Shown here in pieces: positions 36,050-44,134 of a stretch of 64,000 bases of DNA. The stretch is from positions 28,945 to 92,944 of the forward strand of contig NZ_LSJS01000151.1 in NCBI RefSeq assembly GCF_001557325.1, read 5' to 3'. This stretch comes from Erythrobacter donghaensis (GTDB lineage: Bacteria > Pseudomonadota > Alphaproteobacteria > Sphingomonadales > Sphingomonadaceae). Below the pieces are notes generated by a model. That model saw only the letters and a list, made by a program, of their open reading frames with translations, was not told the DNA's origin and did no database searches. Position 1 is the stretch's first letter. The number at the start of each line of letters is the position of its first letter. The position numbers and the translations under genes were made by a program.

Positions 36050-36094
36050 CCCCCTCCCGCAGGTGTGGCGCAGCCACAACGGTTAGGGGTGGGC
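36050..36094. repeat. Palindromic repeat, left copy flanking the DUF559 gene
   Basis: CCCCCTCCCGC (36050-36060) and GGTTAGGGGTGGGC (36081-36094) enclose a different inner hairpin (TGTGGC-GCA-GCCACA). The outer parts are the reverse complement of the repeat at 36504-36537, so the two copies form inverted repeats around the nuclease gene. Confidence 0.7.
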
Positions 36095-36134
36095 CCGTCT
36101 TGTCGCAATGCCCGCCTTCAGTTAAACCTCTGAA

Positions 36135-36515
36135 ATGCCTGACTGGAAGCCTCGCAACACCGCACGCGCCCGCGCGCTGCGGCGCGAAGCGACGGGGCCG
36201 GAGCGGGCGCTTTGGGCGTTCCTGTCGAAGAGCCAGACGGGCGCGAAGTTCAGCCGCCAGATGCCGGTCGGCCCGTTCTTCGCCGACTTCCTGTGCCGCG
36301 AGCTTTCGCTGGTGGTCGAGCTCGACGGCTTCAGCCACGACTGCGCCCCCGAGCGCGATGCGCGCCGTGACGCGTGGATGGCGGCGCACGGGTTCACGGT
36401 GCTGCGGTTCACCAATGATGATGTGCGGGACAATGTCGAAGGCGTGGTGACCGCGATCCGGCTGGAGGTCGAGCGGCTGCGGGCGTTGAAAGGGAGTGGA
36501 AGTGCCCACCCCTAA
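36135..36515 (+). CDS. DUF559 domain endonuclease-like protein
   Basis: A 126-aa protein of the DUF559 group, whose fold belongs to the PD-(D/E)XK and very-short-patch-repair nucleases. It starts with an Arg-rich helix (ARARALRREATGPERALWAFL), continues with GAKFSRQMPVGPFFADF, then the likely catalytic acids in ADFLC and VVELDG, and ends with FTVLRFTNDDVRDNVEGVV. The stop codon lies within the downstream palindromic repeat. Biological role unknown. Confidence 0.88.
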   Translation: MPDWKPRNTARARALRREATGPERALWAFLSKSQTGAKFSRQMPVGPFFADFLCRELSLVVELDGFSHDCAPERDARRDAWMAAHGFTVLRFTNDDVRDNVEGVVTAIRLEVERLRALKGSGSAHP

Positions 36516-36537
36516 CCCCTCCCGCAAGCGGGAGGGG
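36504..36537. repeat. Palindromic repeat, right copy flanking the DUF559 gene
   Basis: GCCCACCCCTAACC (36504-36517) runs into a perfect hairpin CCCCTCCCGC-AA-GCGGGAGGGG (36516-36537). The TAA inside it is the stop of the nuclease gene. It is the inverted partner of 36050-36094. Confidence 0.8.
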
Positions 36538-36579
36538 GACTACCGGCGGCAAGTGATCGGAATCGGGGCGCTCTGATGA

Positions 36580-36601
36580 CCCTTCCCGCTCGCGGGAAGG
36601 G
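36580..36601. repeat. Second palindrome of the same type
   Basis: CCCTTCCCGC-TC-GCGGGAAGGG, a perfect 10-bp hairpin. Compared with the palindrome at 36516-36537 one stem position is changed from C-G to T-A on both sides, so pairing is kept. Confidence 0.7.
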
Positions 36602-36707
36602 CGCGAGACTTGGCGGCTCTGCCGCTTAGTCGCAGCGGGATGGGCCTGCGCCAAGGGGCGAGGGGAGCTCATTTTCGGACACAACCGCGCTAGCCCCCAT
36701 CAACCCT

Positions 36708-37175
36708 CTACTTTTCTGCGCTTTGTGCAACCCTGACTGAGATAATTTGCCGCATTACCCAAGCGAACTTCATGACGGCTATTGAGACCAAAAACAAAAT
36801 CGAAAGCGAAACGGCTCTTAGCAACAATCCAATTTGGTCAGGATCGATCAATGACAGAAATATTGCAAACAATGCCGCAAACGACAGCCACAATATCGCC
36901 TCAGAAAAAACCATCCACAGCTGACTCTCAGATTTCGATTTTCTGAGTGGCACGAATTCCGGTCTATCAATAGCAGAGAATACAAACGCGGTCGTCGCAC
37001 ACAGCATGCCAAGCAACGTCAATGCTGGCGCGACCCACATGCGAGCACTTAAGACGATTGTGAGACTGTCAACACTGTCGAATAATTCAATACCCCATTT
37101 AGGGGCGTAGGTAAGGCCTGCCGCCAAAATCACAGCGATCAAAACATCCAATATTATCTGATTTTTCCAATACAT
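36708..37175 (-). CDS. Four-helix membrane protein of unknown function
   Basis: A 155-aa integral membrane protein with four hydrophobic helices: IILDVLIAVILAAGLTY, MWVAPALTLLGMLCATTAFVF, AILWLSFAALFAIFLSL and AVSLSILFLVSIAVMKFAWV. A basic loop (RKSKSESQ) lies between the second and third. Its ATG overlaps the TGA of the upstream gene by one base (TGATG), so it is translated with the 297-aa protein. The base composition is far more AT-rich than the surrounding genome, a sign of transfer. Four-helix partners of soluble proteins are common membrane effectors in phage-defence modules; here that is inference. Confidence 0.75.
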   Translation of the reverse strand: MYWKNQIILDVLIAVILAAGLTYAPKWGIELFDSVDSLTIVLSARMWVAPALTLLGMLCATTAFVFSAIDRPEFVPLRKSKSESQLWMVFSEAILWLSFAALFAIFLSLIDPDQIGLLLRAVSLSILFLVSIAVMKFAWVMRQIISVRVAQSAEK

Positions 37176-38068
37176 CACCAAAGACCATTTGCTTTAGCTG
37201 CATCGGTAATGCGATCGCGTTTCTTCAAATATGCGCGCTCGAGAGTTGCAAATGCATTATCAGGAGACAAGGCTCGAGTCCGTTTATCAACTCTAATGAA
37301 TTCCTCAGTCGAAATGAGGTATTCTTCAAGCATATCGAGTGGTTTTCGGCCCTCTAACGTTTTTCCTGTAGCCTTTAAGGTCGTCAGAGCCTCACGACTA
37401 TTCGCATTCATAAAGAGCTTTCGAGCCAGATTTCGAAGGTTTGTGTCTGGCTCGCGCACAGCTTTTAGTACAATTGTCGTTTTCTTTACTTGGCCAGCTT
37501 TGCGGCAAGCAGCAAATGCTGCACCCAAGTTTGGGTCGGCCTCAGAAATTGCTTCTGCGTCAGTCGTTAAAGCTTCAATCTCTAACAACGTCACACATTC
37601 AAAATTCTCGAGTTCTTCAATTACAGAGCGTTGGAAAAGCGGGTAGAATCTTGGTGCTGACGGAAGAAGGCCACGGGTCTTGAAGGACAGATACTCACCG
37701 AGTCGTGCGATTCGTGGCGCATCTTTGTTGAACTCCGCAGCGACGGTTCCATCTTCGAATATTACAATATGGCTCCAGTCGATTATCCCAGCGTTTTGGG
37801 CAATACGGAGCGGCGTAATCTTGCCGGCGTCTTCGACCATCGGGAGGTCCGCCCGACGGATCCGCCCAAATTGCAATTTTATAGGATACTTCGCCGAGGA
37901 AACGAAAAGGGCCAATACTGTGTCGTCGTTCCCGGTTGCGAGATACCTGCCTTGATCATCAAATGGTAAGTTATCGATATACCTGATGCTATCCTCTAGG
38001 AGTGGGTGAAACTCTGCGTAATCTGCAAGTCGAAAGAAATATACTTTCCGTGCGACCTCAATTTGCAT
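37175..38068 (-). CDS. Hypothetical soluble protein of a two-gene AT-rich module
   Basis: A 297-aa soluble protein. ATG at 38068 is chosen because AGGAGT ends 4 bases before it. The N-terminal half (VYFFRLADYAEF, LPFDDQGRYLATGNDDTVLALF, QFGRIRRADLPMVEDAGKITPL, SHIVIFEDGTVAAEFN, RIARLGEYLSFK) looks like a mixed alpha/beta sensor domain. The C-terminal half is helical and charged. I recall uncharacterised proteins with this FDDQGRYL...RxSRLxxYL layout but cannot name the family. It has no membrane helix, is AT-rich, follows nrdB by 46 bases, and is coupled to the membrane-protein gene. Confidence 0.75.
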   Translation of the reverse strand: MQIEVARKVYFFRLADYAEFHPLLEDSIRYIDNLPFDDQGRYLATGNDDTVLALFVSSAKYPIKLQFGRIRRADLPMVEDAGKITPLRIAQNAGIIDWSHIVIFEDGTVAAEFNKDAPRIARLGEYLSFKTRGLLPSAPRFYPLFQRSVIEELENFECVTLLEIEALTTDAEAISEADPNLGAAFAACRKAGQVKKTTIVLKAVREPDTNLRNLARKLFMNANSREALTTLKATGKTLEGRKPLDMLEEYLISTEEFIRVDKRTRALSPDNAFATLERAYLKKRDRITDAAKANGLW

Positions 38069-38072
38069 ACCC

Positions 38073-38078
38073 ACTCCT
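38073..38078 (-). promoter_or_regulatory. Ribosome binding site of the 297-aa gene
   Basis: AGGAGT on the minus strand, 4 bases before ATG 38068. It decides the start against an in-frame codon at 38092. Confidence 0.65.
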
Positions 38079-38114
38079 AAAGATTTCAGCACTCCATTTC
38101 GTTGAGGCTAGCCC

Positions 38115-39164
38115 CTACTCCGCAGCCTCAGCCCCAAACAGCCCGGCCTCGGCCTCAACGCCCTCGCCCGGCTCGTTCGCAGCCTTCGCCTTCTGCCGCT
38201 TGTCGAACGACGACCACACGGTGTTCCAGTCACCCCGCGTCGCGCCCTTCGAATATTCCGTCGCGCGGGTTTCGAAGAAGTTGGCGTGTTCCACCCCGTT
38301 GAGCAGCGGCGTGAGCCACGGCAGGGGGTGTTCCTCGATCATGTAGATCTCCTGGAGGCCCAGCTGCTTGAGGCGCCAGTCGGCGATGTAGCGGATGTAG
38401 CGCTTGATCTCCTTGGCGCTCATGCCGTCGACCGGGCCCATTTCGAAGGCGAGGTCGATGAAGGCGTCCTCGAGGCGGACGGTCTTCTGGCAGATGTCGA
38501 TCAGGTCCTCCTTCACCGCCTTGGTGAGGCACTGGCGTTCCTCGCAGAAGGTGTGGAAGAGCTTGATGATGCCCTCGCAGTGGAGGCTCTCGTCGCGGAC
38601 CGACCAGCTGACGATCTGGCCCATGCCCTTCATCTTGTTGTGCCGCGGAAAATTCATCAGCATGGCGAAGGAGGCGAAGAGCTGGAGCCCCTCGGTGAAG
38701 CCGCCGAAGGCTGCCAGCGTGCGGGCGATGTCTTCATCGGTGTCGACGCCGAACTGGCCGAGGAAGTCGTGCTTGTCCTTCATCTCCTCGTATTCGAGGA
38801 AGGCGCTGTATTCCGCCTCGGGCATGCCGATGGTGTCGAGGAGGTGCGAGTAGGCGGCGATGTGCACCGTCTCCATGTTGGAGAAGGCGGCGAGCATCAT
38901 CTTGACCTCGGTGGGCTTGAACACCCGGCCGTAGTTTTCGTGGTAGCAGTTCTGCACCTCGACATCGGCCTGGGTGAAGAAGCGGAAGATCTGCGTCAAA
39001 AGGTTGCGCTCGTGATCGGTGATCTTCTGCGCCCAGTCGCGGCAATCCTCGCCCAGGGGGACTTCCTCGGGCATCCAGTGGATCTGCTGCTGGCGCTTCC
39101 AGAAGTCGTAGGCCCAGGGGTACTGGAAGGGCTTGTAGGTCGGGCGGGCTTCGAGCAGCGACAT
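38115..39164 (-). CDS. nrdB: Ribonucleotide-diphosphate reductase subunit beta (class Ia)
   Basis: NrdB holds the di-iron centre and tyrosyl radical that NrdA uses to reduce ribonucleotides. The 349-aa protein shows YPWAYDFWKRQQQIHWMPEEV, the iron ligands in the NCYHENYG region and in MNFPRHNKMKGMGQIVSWSVRDESLHCEGI, and the helix ADWRLKQLGL. It lies last in a minus-strand series nrdA, three small membrane-protein genes, nrdB. Confidence 0.96.
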   Translation of the reverse strand: MSLLEARPTYKPFQYPWAYDFWKRQQQIHWMPEEVPLGEDCRDWAQKITDHERNLLTQIFRFFTQADVEVQNCYHENYGRVFKPTEVKMMLAAFSNMETVHIAAYSHLLDTIGMPEAEYSAFLEYEEMKDKHDFLGQFGVDTDEDIARTLAAFGGFTEGLQLFASFAMLMNFPRHNKMKGMGQIVSWSVRDESLHCEGIIKLFHTFCEERQCLTKAVKEDLIDICQKTVRLEDAFIDLAFEMGPVDGMSAKEIKRYIRYIADWRLKQLGLQEIYMIEEHPLPWLTPLLNGVEHANFFETRATEYSKGATRGDWNTVWSSFDKRQKAKAANEPGEGVEAEAGLFGAEAAE

Positions 39165-39223
39165 GGGCGGGTTACTCCTTCAGGTGTTCTTGTATCAGAT
39201 ACGGGGACGCAGCGCGTCCGGAT

Positions 39224-39412
39224 TCAGCGGCCCCAATAGGCGACGAGGATGATCAGGCAGAAGGGCACGAACATGCCGACCATCGCGATGTGGATCATCG
39301 CGGCGTTGAACGAATGGCCGGGCGTGTCGCGCTTCAGCTCGCGCACGGCATTGATGCCGAACCACAGGCTGACGGCGAGGCCGAGCAACGCGGCGGCGAC
39401 GGGTATGTTCAT
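39224..39412 (-). CDS. Small two-helix membrane protein
   Basis: A 62-aa protein with two hydrophobic helices (VAAALLGLAVSLWFGINAV and IHIAMVGMFVPFCLIILVAYW) joined by a charged loop RELKRDTPGHSFNAAM. It lies between nrdA and nrdB on the same strand. No family is recognised, but similar small membrane proteins occur near reductase genes in related genomes as far as I recall. Confidence 0.65.
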   Translation of the reverse strand: MNIPVAAALLGLAVSLWFGINAVRELKRDTPGHSFNAAMIHIAMVGMFVPFCLIILVAYWGR

Positions 39413-39455
39413 GGCCTTGCCCTTTCCTTCGCCGGGCTCCTGCGGCGCGCGGGCA

Positions 39456-39587
39456 TCAGGAGAACAGCCGGTAGATTTCCCCGCCGAAATCCATCAGCTG
39501 GGGATAGAGCACGAAGAACAGCACGATCAGCACGGCGATGGCGAGCCAGCGGCGCCACGGGCGGCGGGGGGCGGTATTGTCGGTCAC
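39456..39587 (-). CDS. Very small single-pass membrane protein
   Basis: A 43-aa protein starting with GTG at 39587, overlapping the TGA of the upstream 159-aa gene (GTGA). The N terminus is basic (RRPWRRW), followed by one helix AIAVLIVLFFVLYPQLM. The tight coupling to the previous gene is the main evidence that it is real. Confidence 0.6.
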   Translation of the reverse strand: MTDNTAPRRPWRRWLAIAVLIVLFFVLYPQLMDFGGEIYRLFS

Positions 39588-40063
39588 GCGTCGTTCTCCT
39601 CTCGTATCAGGCGTATCACGACCAGCACCACCAGGCTGGCGGCGAGCAGGCCGAGGGCGAGCACCCCGGCCCCGATATAGCCGCCGACCGCATCGCTCGG
39701 CGTGTCGCCGCTGCCCGGCGGCAGCAGCTCGGCGAGCGCGCGGCTGATCCGGTTGGTGACGATCAGCGCGCTGCCGACGAAGGCGAGCAGCGCAAAGAGC
39801 GTCACCGCGCCGCGCCACAGCGGACCGGCGCTGCGTCCGGCGAACCAGCCGAGCACCAGTGCGGCGAGCGCGAAGAGGAAGGCGAAGAACGCCGTCCGCG
39901 TCGCCTCGAGCATCGCCAGCCGCGCCGCGATCGGCAGGTCGGCCCAGACCTCACCGAGGAACTGGAGCACGCCCAGCGTCATCACGCCCGAGGCCGCCGC
40001 GCAGGCCACGAGCGGCCGCAGCGCCGTCTCGCCGGTCCGATCCTGGCTGGTTTCGTCCGTCAT
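39584..40063 (-). CDS. Hypothetical membrane protein between nrdA and nrdB
   Basis: A 159-aa protein with four hydrophobic segments (LVACAAASGVMTLGVLQFL, TAFFAFLFALAALVLGWFA, AVTLFALLAFVGSALIV, GVLALGLLAASLVVLVVIRL). It starts 31 bases after the nrdA stop and is coupled to the next small gene by GTGA. Function unknown. Confidence 0.7.
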   Translation of the reverse strand: MTDETSQDRTGETALRPLVACAAASGVMTLGVLQFLGEVWADLPIAARLAMLEATRTAFFAFLFALAALVLGWFAGRSAGPLWRGAVTLFALLAFVGSALIVTNRISRALAELLPPGSGDTPSDAVGGYIGAGVLALGLLAASLVVLVVIRLIREENDA

Positions 40064-40094
40064 GCCGTCCCCCCGAACCGACGCCGGCGAGCGC

Positions 40095-42128
40095 CTACTG
40101 GCAGCTCAGGCATTCCTCGTAATCGGTCTGCTCGCCCGAGGCGCTCAGCTCGATCTTCGGGGCTTCCGAGGTGTTGTCGGCCTCGACCCCGCCGGCGAAG
40201 CCTGCGCGCTGCACGCTCTTGGAGCGCAGGTAGTAGAGCGACTTGATGCCCTTCTCCCAAGCCTGGTAGTGCAGCATCATCAGGTCCCACTTGTCGACAT
40301 CGGCCGGGATGAACAGGTTCAGCGACTGGGCCTGGTCGATATAGGGCGTGCGGTCGGCCGCGAATTCGAGCAGCCAGCGCTGGTCGATCTCGAAGCTGGT
40401 TTTGTAGACCGCCTTTTCCTCCGGCGTCAGGAAGTCGAGGTGCTGGACCGAGCCGCCCCGCTCGAGGATCGAGTTCCAGACATTGGTCGAGTTCTTGGCC
40501 TTCTTGTCGAGCAGCTTTTCCAGATAGGGGTTCTTGACGATGAAGCTGCCCGACAGGGTCTTGTGGGTGTAGATGTTGGCCGGGATCGGCTCGATGCAGG
40601 CGCTGGTGCCGCCGCAGATGATGCTGATCGACGCGGTCGGCGCGATCGCCATCTTGCAGCTGAAACGCTCCATCGCGCCCATGTCGGCCGCGTCGGGGCA
40701 GGGCCCGCGCTCCTGGGCGAGCAGCATCGAGGCCTCGCACGCCTTGGCGTGGATGTGCTTGAACATCGTGAGGTTCAGCGCCTTGGCCATCGCGCTCTCG
40801 AAGGCGACGCCCTTCTGCTGCAAGTACGAGTGGAAGCCCATCACCCCGAGGCCCACCGAACGCTCGCGCGCGGCGGAATACTTGGCGCGGGCCATCTCGT
40901 CCGGCGCGCGGTCGATATAGTCCTGCAGGACGTTGTCGAGGAAGCGCATCACGTCCTCGATGAAGAGCTTGTCGCCCTTCCACTCTTCCCAGGTTTCCAG
41001 GTTGAGCGAAGACAGGCAGCACACCGCCGTGCGGTCATTGCCCAAGTGGTCGATGCCGGTCGGCAGGGTGATTTCCGAGCACAGGTTCGAGGTCGAGACC
41101 TTGAGGCCGAGATCGCGGTGATGCTTGGGCATCATGCGGTTCACGGTGTCGGAGAAGACGATGTAGGGCTCGCCGGTGGCAAGGCGGGTCTCGACCAGCT
41201 TCTGGAACAGCGAACGCGCATCGACCTTGCCGCGCTCCGACCCGTCGCGGGGCGACCGCAGGGTGAATTCGGCGCCTTCACGCACGGCCTGCATGAATTC
41301 GTCGGTGACGAGCACGCCGTGGTGCAGGTTGAGCGCCTTGCGGTTGAAGTCGCCCGAGGGCTTGCGGATTTCGAGGAACTCCTCGATTTCCGGGTGCGCG
41401 ATGTCGAGATAGCAGGCGGCCGACCCGCGCCGCAGCGAGCCTTGGCTGATCGCCAGCGTCAGCGAATCCATCACGCGCACGAAGGGGATGATCCCGCTGG
41501 TCTTGCCGTTGAGGCCGACCGGCTCGCCGATGCCGCGCACATTGCCCCAATAGGTGCCGATCCCGCCGCCCTTCGAGGCGAGCCACACGTTCTCGTTCCA
41601 GGTGCCGACGATCCCTTCGAGGCTGTCCTCGACCGAGTTGAGGTAGCACGAGATCGGCAGGCCGCGGTTGGTGCCGCCGTTCGACAGCACCGGGGTCGCG
41701 GGCATAAACCACAGGTTCGAGATGTAGTCGTAGAGCCGCTGGGCGTGCGCCTCGTCGTCGGCATAGGCATCCGCGACGCGGGCGAAGAGGTCCTGGTAGG
41801 TCTCTCCGGGCAGCAGGTAGCGATCGGTCAGGGTTTCCTTGCCGAAATCGGTGAGGCGCGCGTCGCGCGAGGGATCGGTCACCACCGTGAAGCGGCGATC
41901 ATTGACCTTCTTGCTGTCGGTCTTGCCCGCGTCCTTCATGGCCGTGGCCATGGCGCCTGCCAGCGCCTCGCCAGCCTTGGTCGCGATCAGCGCATCGGAA
42001 CCGGTATCGGTGGTCTTCATCGTCATCGCCTTCTCGTTTTCGGCAGGCTTTTCATCCCCCGCGCTGGCGCCGGTTTGCACATCGTTGATCACATCATCCG
42101 GCACGTTGTCGCTCGCCTTGAAATCCAT
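40095..42128 (-). CDS. nrdA: Ribonucleoside-diphosphate reductase subunit alpha
   Basis: NrdA reduces ribonucleoside diphosphates using the radical passed from NrdB. The 677-aa protein has LSNGGTNRGLPISCYLNSVEDSLEGI (active-site Cys), GSAACYLDIAHPEIEEF, NLCSEITLP (second active-site Cys), IAPTASISIICGGTSACIEPI with the radical-chain region, and the C-terminal redox pair CLSC. The first ~60 residues are low-complexity and do not match the family core. A GTG at 42140 is an alternative start. A 500-base upstream region carries many GANTC sites. Confidence 0.96.
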   Translation of the reverse strand: MDFKASDNVPDDVINDVQTGASAGDEKPAENEKAMTMKTTDTGSDALIATKAGEALAGAMATAMKDAGKTDSKKVNDRRFTVVTDPSRDARLTDFGKETLTDRYLLPGETYQDLFARVADAYADDEAHAQRLYDYISNLWFMPATPVLSNGGTNRGLPISCYLNSVEDSLEGIVGTWNENVWLASKGGGIGTYWGNVRGIGEPVGLNGKTSGIIPFVRVMDSLTLAISQGSLRRGSAACYLDIAHPEIEEFLEIRKPSGDFNRKALNLHHGVLVTDEFMQAVREGAEFTLRSPRDGSERGKVDARSLFQKLVETRLATGEPYIVFSDTVNRMMPKHHRDLGLKVSTSNLCSEITLPTGIDHLGNDRTAVCCLSSLNLETWEEWKGDKLFIEDVMRFLDNVLQDYIDRAPDEMARAKYSAARERSVGLGVMGFHSYLQQKGVAFESAMAKALNLTMFKHIHAKACEASMLLAQERGPCPDAADMGAMERFSCKMAIAPTASISIICGGTSACIEPIPANIYTHKTLSGSFIVKNPYLEKLLDKKAKNSTNVWNSILERGGSVQHLDFLTPEEKAVYKTSFEIDQRWLLEFAADRTPYIDQAQSLNLFIPADVDKWDLMMLHYQAWEKGIKSLYYLRSKSVQRAGFAGGVEADNTSEAPKIELSASGEQTDYEECLSCQ

Positions 42129-42140
42129 CTGAAGCCCCAC

Positions 42141-42629
42141 TTGTCCCCCGAATCATCGCTATGGCACAAGTGGCCATGTTCTGATTCTGTTCTATACCGG
42201 CGGGTCCACAGACTTGCCAACAGTTCGCCCCCGTTCGGGCGTGCGGGCAAGTCGGTTGATCCCGTTCCGAACGCGCGGCGGGCCCGTGTTCCGCGGAGAC
42301 TCCTTTCCCGATCACTCCGCTGGGGAGCGGCGGGGAAGTCACCATGGGTTGGGGGTCCGATTTGCGCCGAACCACTAGATGATGAATCAGCCGCGGACTC
42401 CCGTCAACGGTCGATTAAGCACCTAGTTACCATGACGGGGGTGTTTCAGGCCCGTGTCAAAGCCGCGACGCATGGAGCAAGCTTGAGTCGCGGAGCCCGC
42501 AAGCCCCAAATTGAATCTGTGAAGAAAAATATGGGGAGTGAATCATTCGAATCCAGCGGTGAATCTTTTGCACGCTGGGGGCTTCGAATGTTGCGCGGGG
42601 AGGGGTGAGAACAGCCGCGCGGGCCAGAG
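42141..42629. promoter_or_regulatory. Long nrdA upstream region with ten GANTC sites
   Basis: About 490 bases without a supportable gene. GANTC, the CcrM methylation site of Alphaproteobacteria, occurs at 42150, 42183, 42298, 42384, 42396, 42485, 42513, 42540, 42549 and 42561. For GC-rich sequence one or two would be expected. I found no clear NrdR box. Confidence 0.6.
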
Positions 42630-44087
42630 CTAGTCCTTGTTGACCGGCTTTCCGAGCACGGCGACCAGCATCAGGCTCATCGCCCAGCCGAACAGGATTT
42701 CGAACCACATCAGCCAACGTAGCAAGGTGCCTGGCCACAAGGTTTTGCCCGGAGGGTCTTCGACGATCGGTGCCCAGTCGGTCTCCTGCTGCAAGTCGAC
42801 CAACGGGAGAATTAGATCGAGCGAGTACATCAGCGGTTGGAAGGTGGTGTACTCGGCAGGCATGGCGGAGCAGCGGGTCCACGGCGTCTTGCCGCTTTCA
42901 CCTCCGTGGCCGCATTGCTGCTCAACCTCCCCGGAAAGAGCCGGGCTGTTGTAGAGCGGTGTCGTCGGCCCGATGTAGCCAGATTGACCGCCGAAGTGGA
43001 ATGCGGCCGTCGCTAGGAGCCAAACCACCAGCATGGCCCGCACGGTCTTTAGCGGTCGGTAGCCATATCCGGCGAGGAAGCCGTAGAACCAGTGAAGCAA
43101 CTGCGCGAAACGCCCGCCCACCTTGCCAGCGCGCCGCATCCTCTCCTGCTTGGCAATCGCGACCTTGGTAGCCTCCAAAGGATGTCCCATATCTCGCAGG
43201 GTTTTGATCAATTGCTCCCACGGCTGGGGCGACCAATCATCACTGTTTAGTTGGTCCGGGCGTTGTCGCTCAAGCCAGCGGATGCGAGATTCGGCATCGG
43301 TAGGACCAATGATCCGGTCATAGTGCAGCCCATCCAAAACATGCCCACCGCCTGCCCAACAGGCGTCATCGTCGACCAAAGTGCCAATCCGTGCGGAAGT
43401 CAAGGAGATCGCGCCGTCGATTTTGGCTTTGCGTAAGAATATACTGCCCGCTACCTTCATACCGTCAGCACTGATAACAATGCCCTTCGAATTGGTGAAA
43501 GTGCCGCCATCGCAATAAAGTACGCCGCCAATACTTGCCCCAAGCAGGCGGACTTGTCCCGTCGCAGTAAATCCCTCGTCCAAAAAAACTCCACCCGAAA
43601 CCTTCATGCGATCAGCGCGCAGTCCCGGCAACTTGCTCTTGCGAAGGGCCAACTCTGATAAACGCGCCGCCGTGAAAATGGGCACTTCCACAAAATGGCA
43701 ATGCACCATGGATAGCCGCCAAGGCAAATGACACTGGTGCAGGTCGAGCGTCCCAGTCACCCATGAGCCCCGCATCATCACGCCTTCCTCACACACCGGG
43801 TGGTCTTCATCACCACCCAGCGCAAGGAAGCGAATTAGTGCTGCACGGATGGTGTTAGCTGCGCTAGCCGCCTCGGGGCAACTGCCATCCCAACGATCCG
43901 GCTCCCAAGCTTCACCTCGCGCGCAGCATCCAACCAGCCGCTCCTCCGCGGCGCTAAGCTTCGGGAAATCGCCTAGCCAGCGGCCATGCGCTAAGCCCTT
44001 GGGCCGCGCGGGCTTGGGTACCACCGAGCGGGCGGGCTTTTTCGTGGCCGGTTTCTTTGCCGCAGGTGTCGTGGGAGTGCGCGCCAT
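42630..44087 (-). CDS. Membrane-anchored beta-helix-like protein of unknown function
   Basis: A 485-aa protein. Residues 1-30 are Lys/Pro/Ala-rich. Residues ~105-235 form a repetitive solenoid-like stretch (GTLDLHQCHL, LRADRMKVSGGVFLDEG, LLGASIGGVLYCDG, ISADGMKVAGSIFLRKAKIDGAISL) resembling pentapeptide or bactofilin-type beta-helices. Then come a helical region ending in MGHPLEATKVAIAKQERM, a membrane helix near AMLVVWLLATAAFHF, the motif FQPLMYSLDLILPLVDLQQETDW and a last membrane helix. This domain order recurs in a widespread uncharacterised family. Somewhat AT-richer than its neighbours. Confidence 0.75.
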   Translation of the reverse strand: MARTPTTPAAKKPATKKPARSVVPKPARPKGLAHGRWLGDFPKLSAAEERLVGCCARGEAWEPDRWDGSCPEAASAANTIRAALIRFLALGGDEDHPVCEEGVMMRGSWVTGTLDLHQCHLPWRLSMVHCHFVEVPIFTAARLSELALRKSKLPGLRADRMKVSGGVFLDEGFTATGQVRLLGASIGGVLYCDGGTFTNSKGIVISADGMKVAGSIFLRKAKIDGAISLTSARIGTLVDDDACWAGGGHVLDGLHYDRIIGPTDAESRIRWLERQRPDQLNSDDWSPQPWEQLIKTLRDMGHPLEATKVAIAKQERMRRAGKVGGRFAQLLHWFYGFLAGYGYRPLKTVRAMLVVWLLATAAFHFGGQSGYIGPTTPLYNSPALSGEVEQQCGHGGESGKTPWTRCSAMPAEYTTFQPLMYSLDLILPLVDLQQETDWAPIVEDPPGKTLWPGTLLRWLMWFEILFGWAMSLMLVAVLGKPVNKD

Positions 44088-44134
44088 GACCGCAATCTTG
44101 CAGGCACTTCAGCCGCTTGGCAATCCCACCCGGC

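Larger units (their letters stand above)
36050..36537 (+). mobile_element. Candidate repeat-bounded nuclease element (DUF559)
   Basis: A ~490-bp unit holding a single DUF559 nuclease gene between inverted copies of a GC-rich palindromic repeat. The gene's last three codons (Ala-His-Pro) and its TAA stop lie inside the right repeat. No transposase and no obvious target duplication are visible, so mobility is inference from the architecture, which is repeated with an unrelated nuclease at 50598-51005. Confidence 0.4.

Noticed and set aside
35873..36050. A 193-codon frame running from 35869 through the DUF559 region
   Set aside because: It is in a different frame from the DUF559 gene, crosses the palindromic repeats and has no protein-like features.
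42094..42375. A 93-codon frame upstream of nrdA
   Set aside because: It overlaps the nrdA start, is low in protein-like features and lies in the region better explained as regulatory DNA.
42413..42430. A CtrA-like TTAA...TTAC pair before nrdA
   Set aside because: The spacing is one base off the TTAA-N7-TTAA consensus and the second half is imperfect.
39702..42608. A 968-codon open frame on the plus strand opposite nrdA
   Set aside because: It is the antisense shadow of nrdA and its neighbours; composition is His/Arg/Ala-rich without domains, and nrdA on the other strand is unmistakable.
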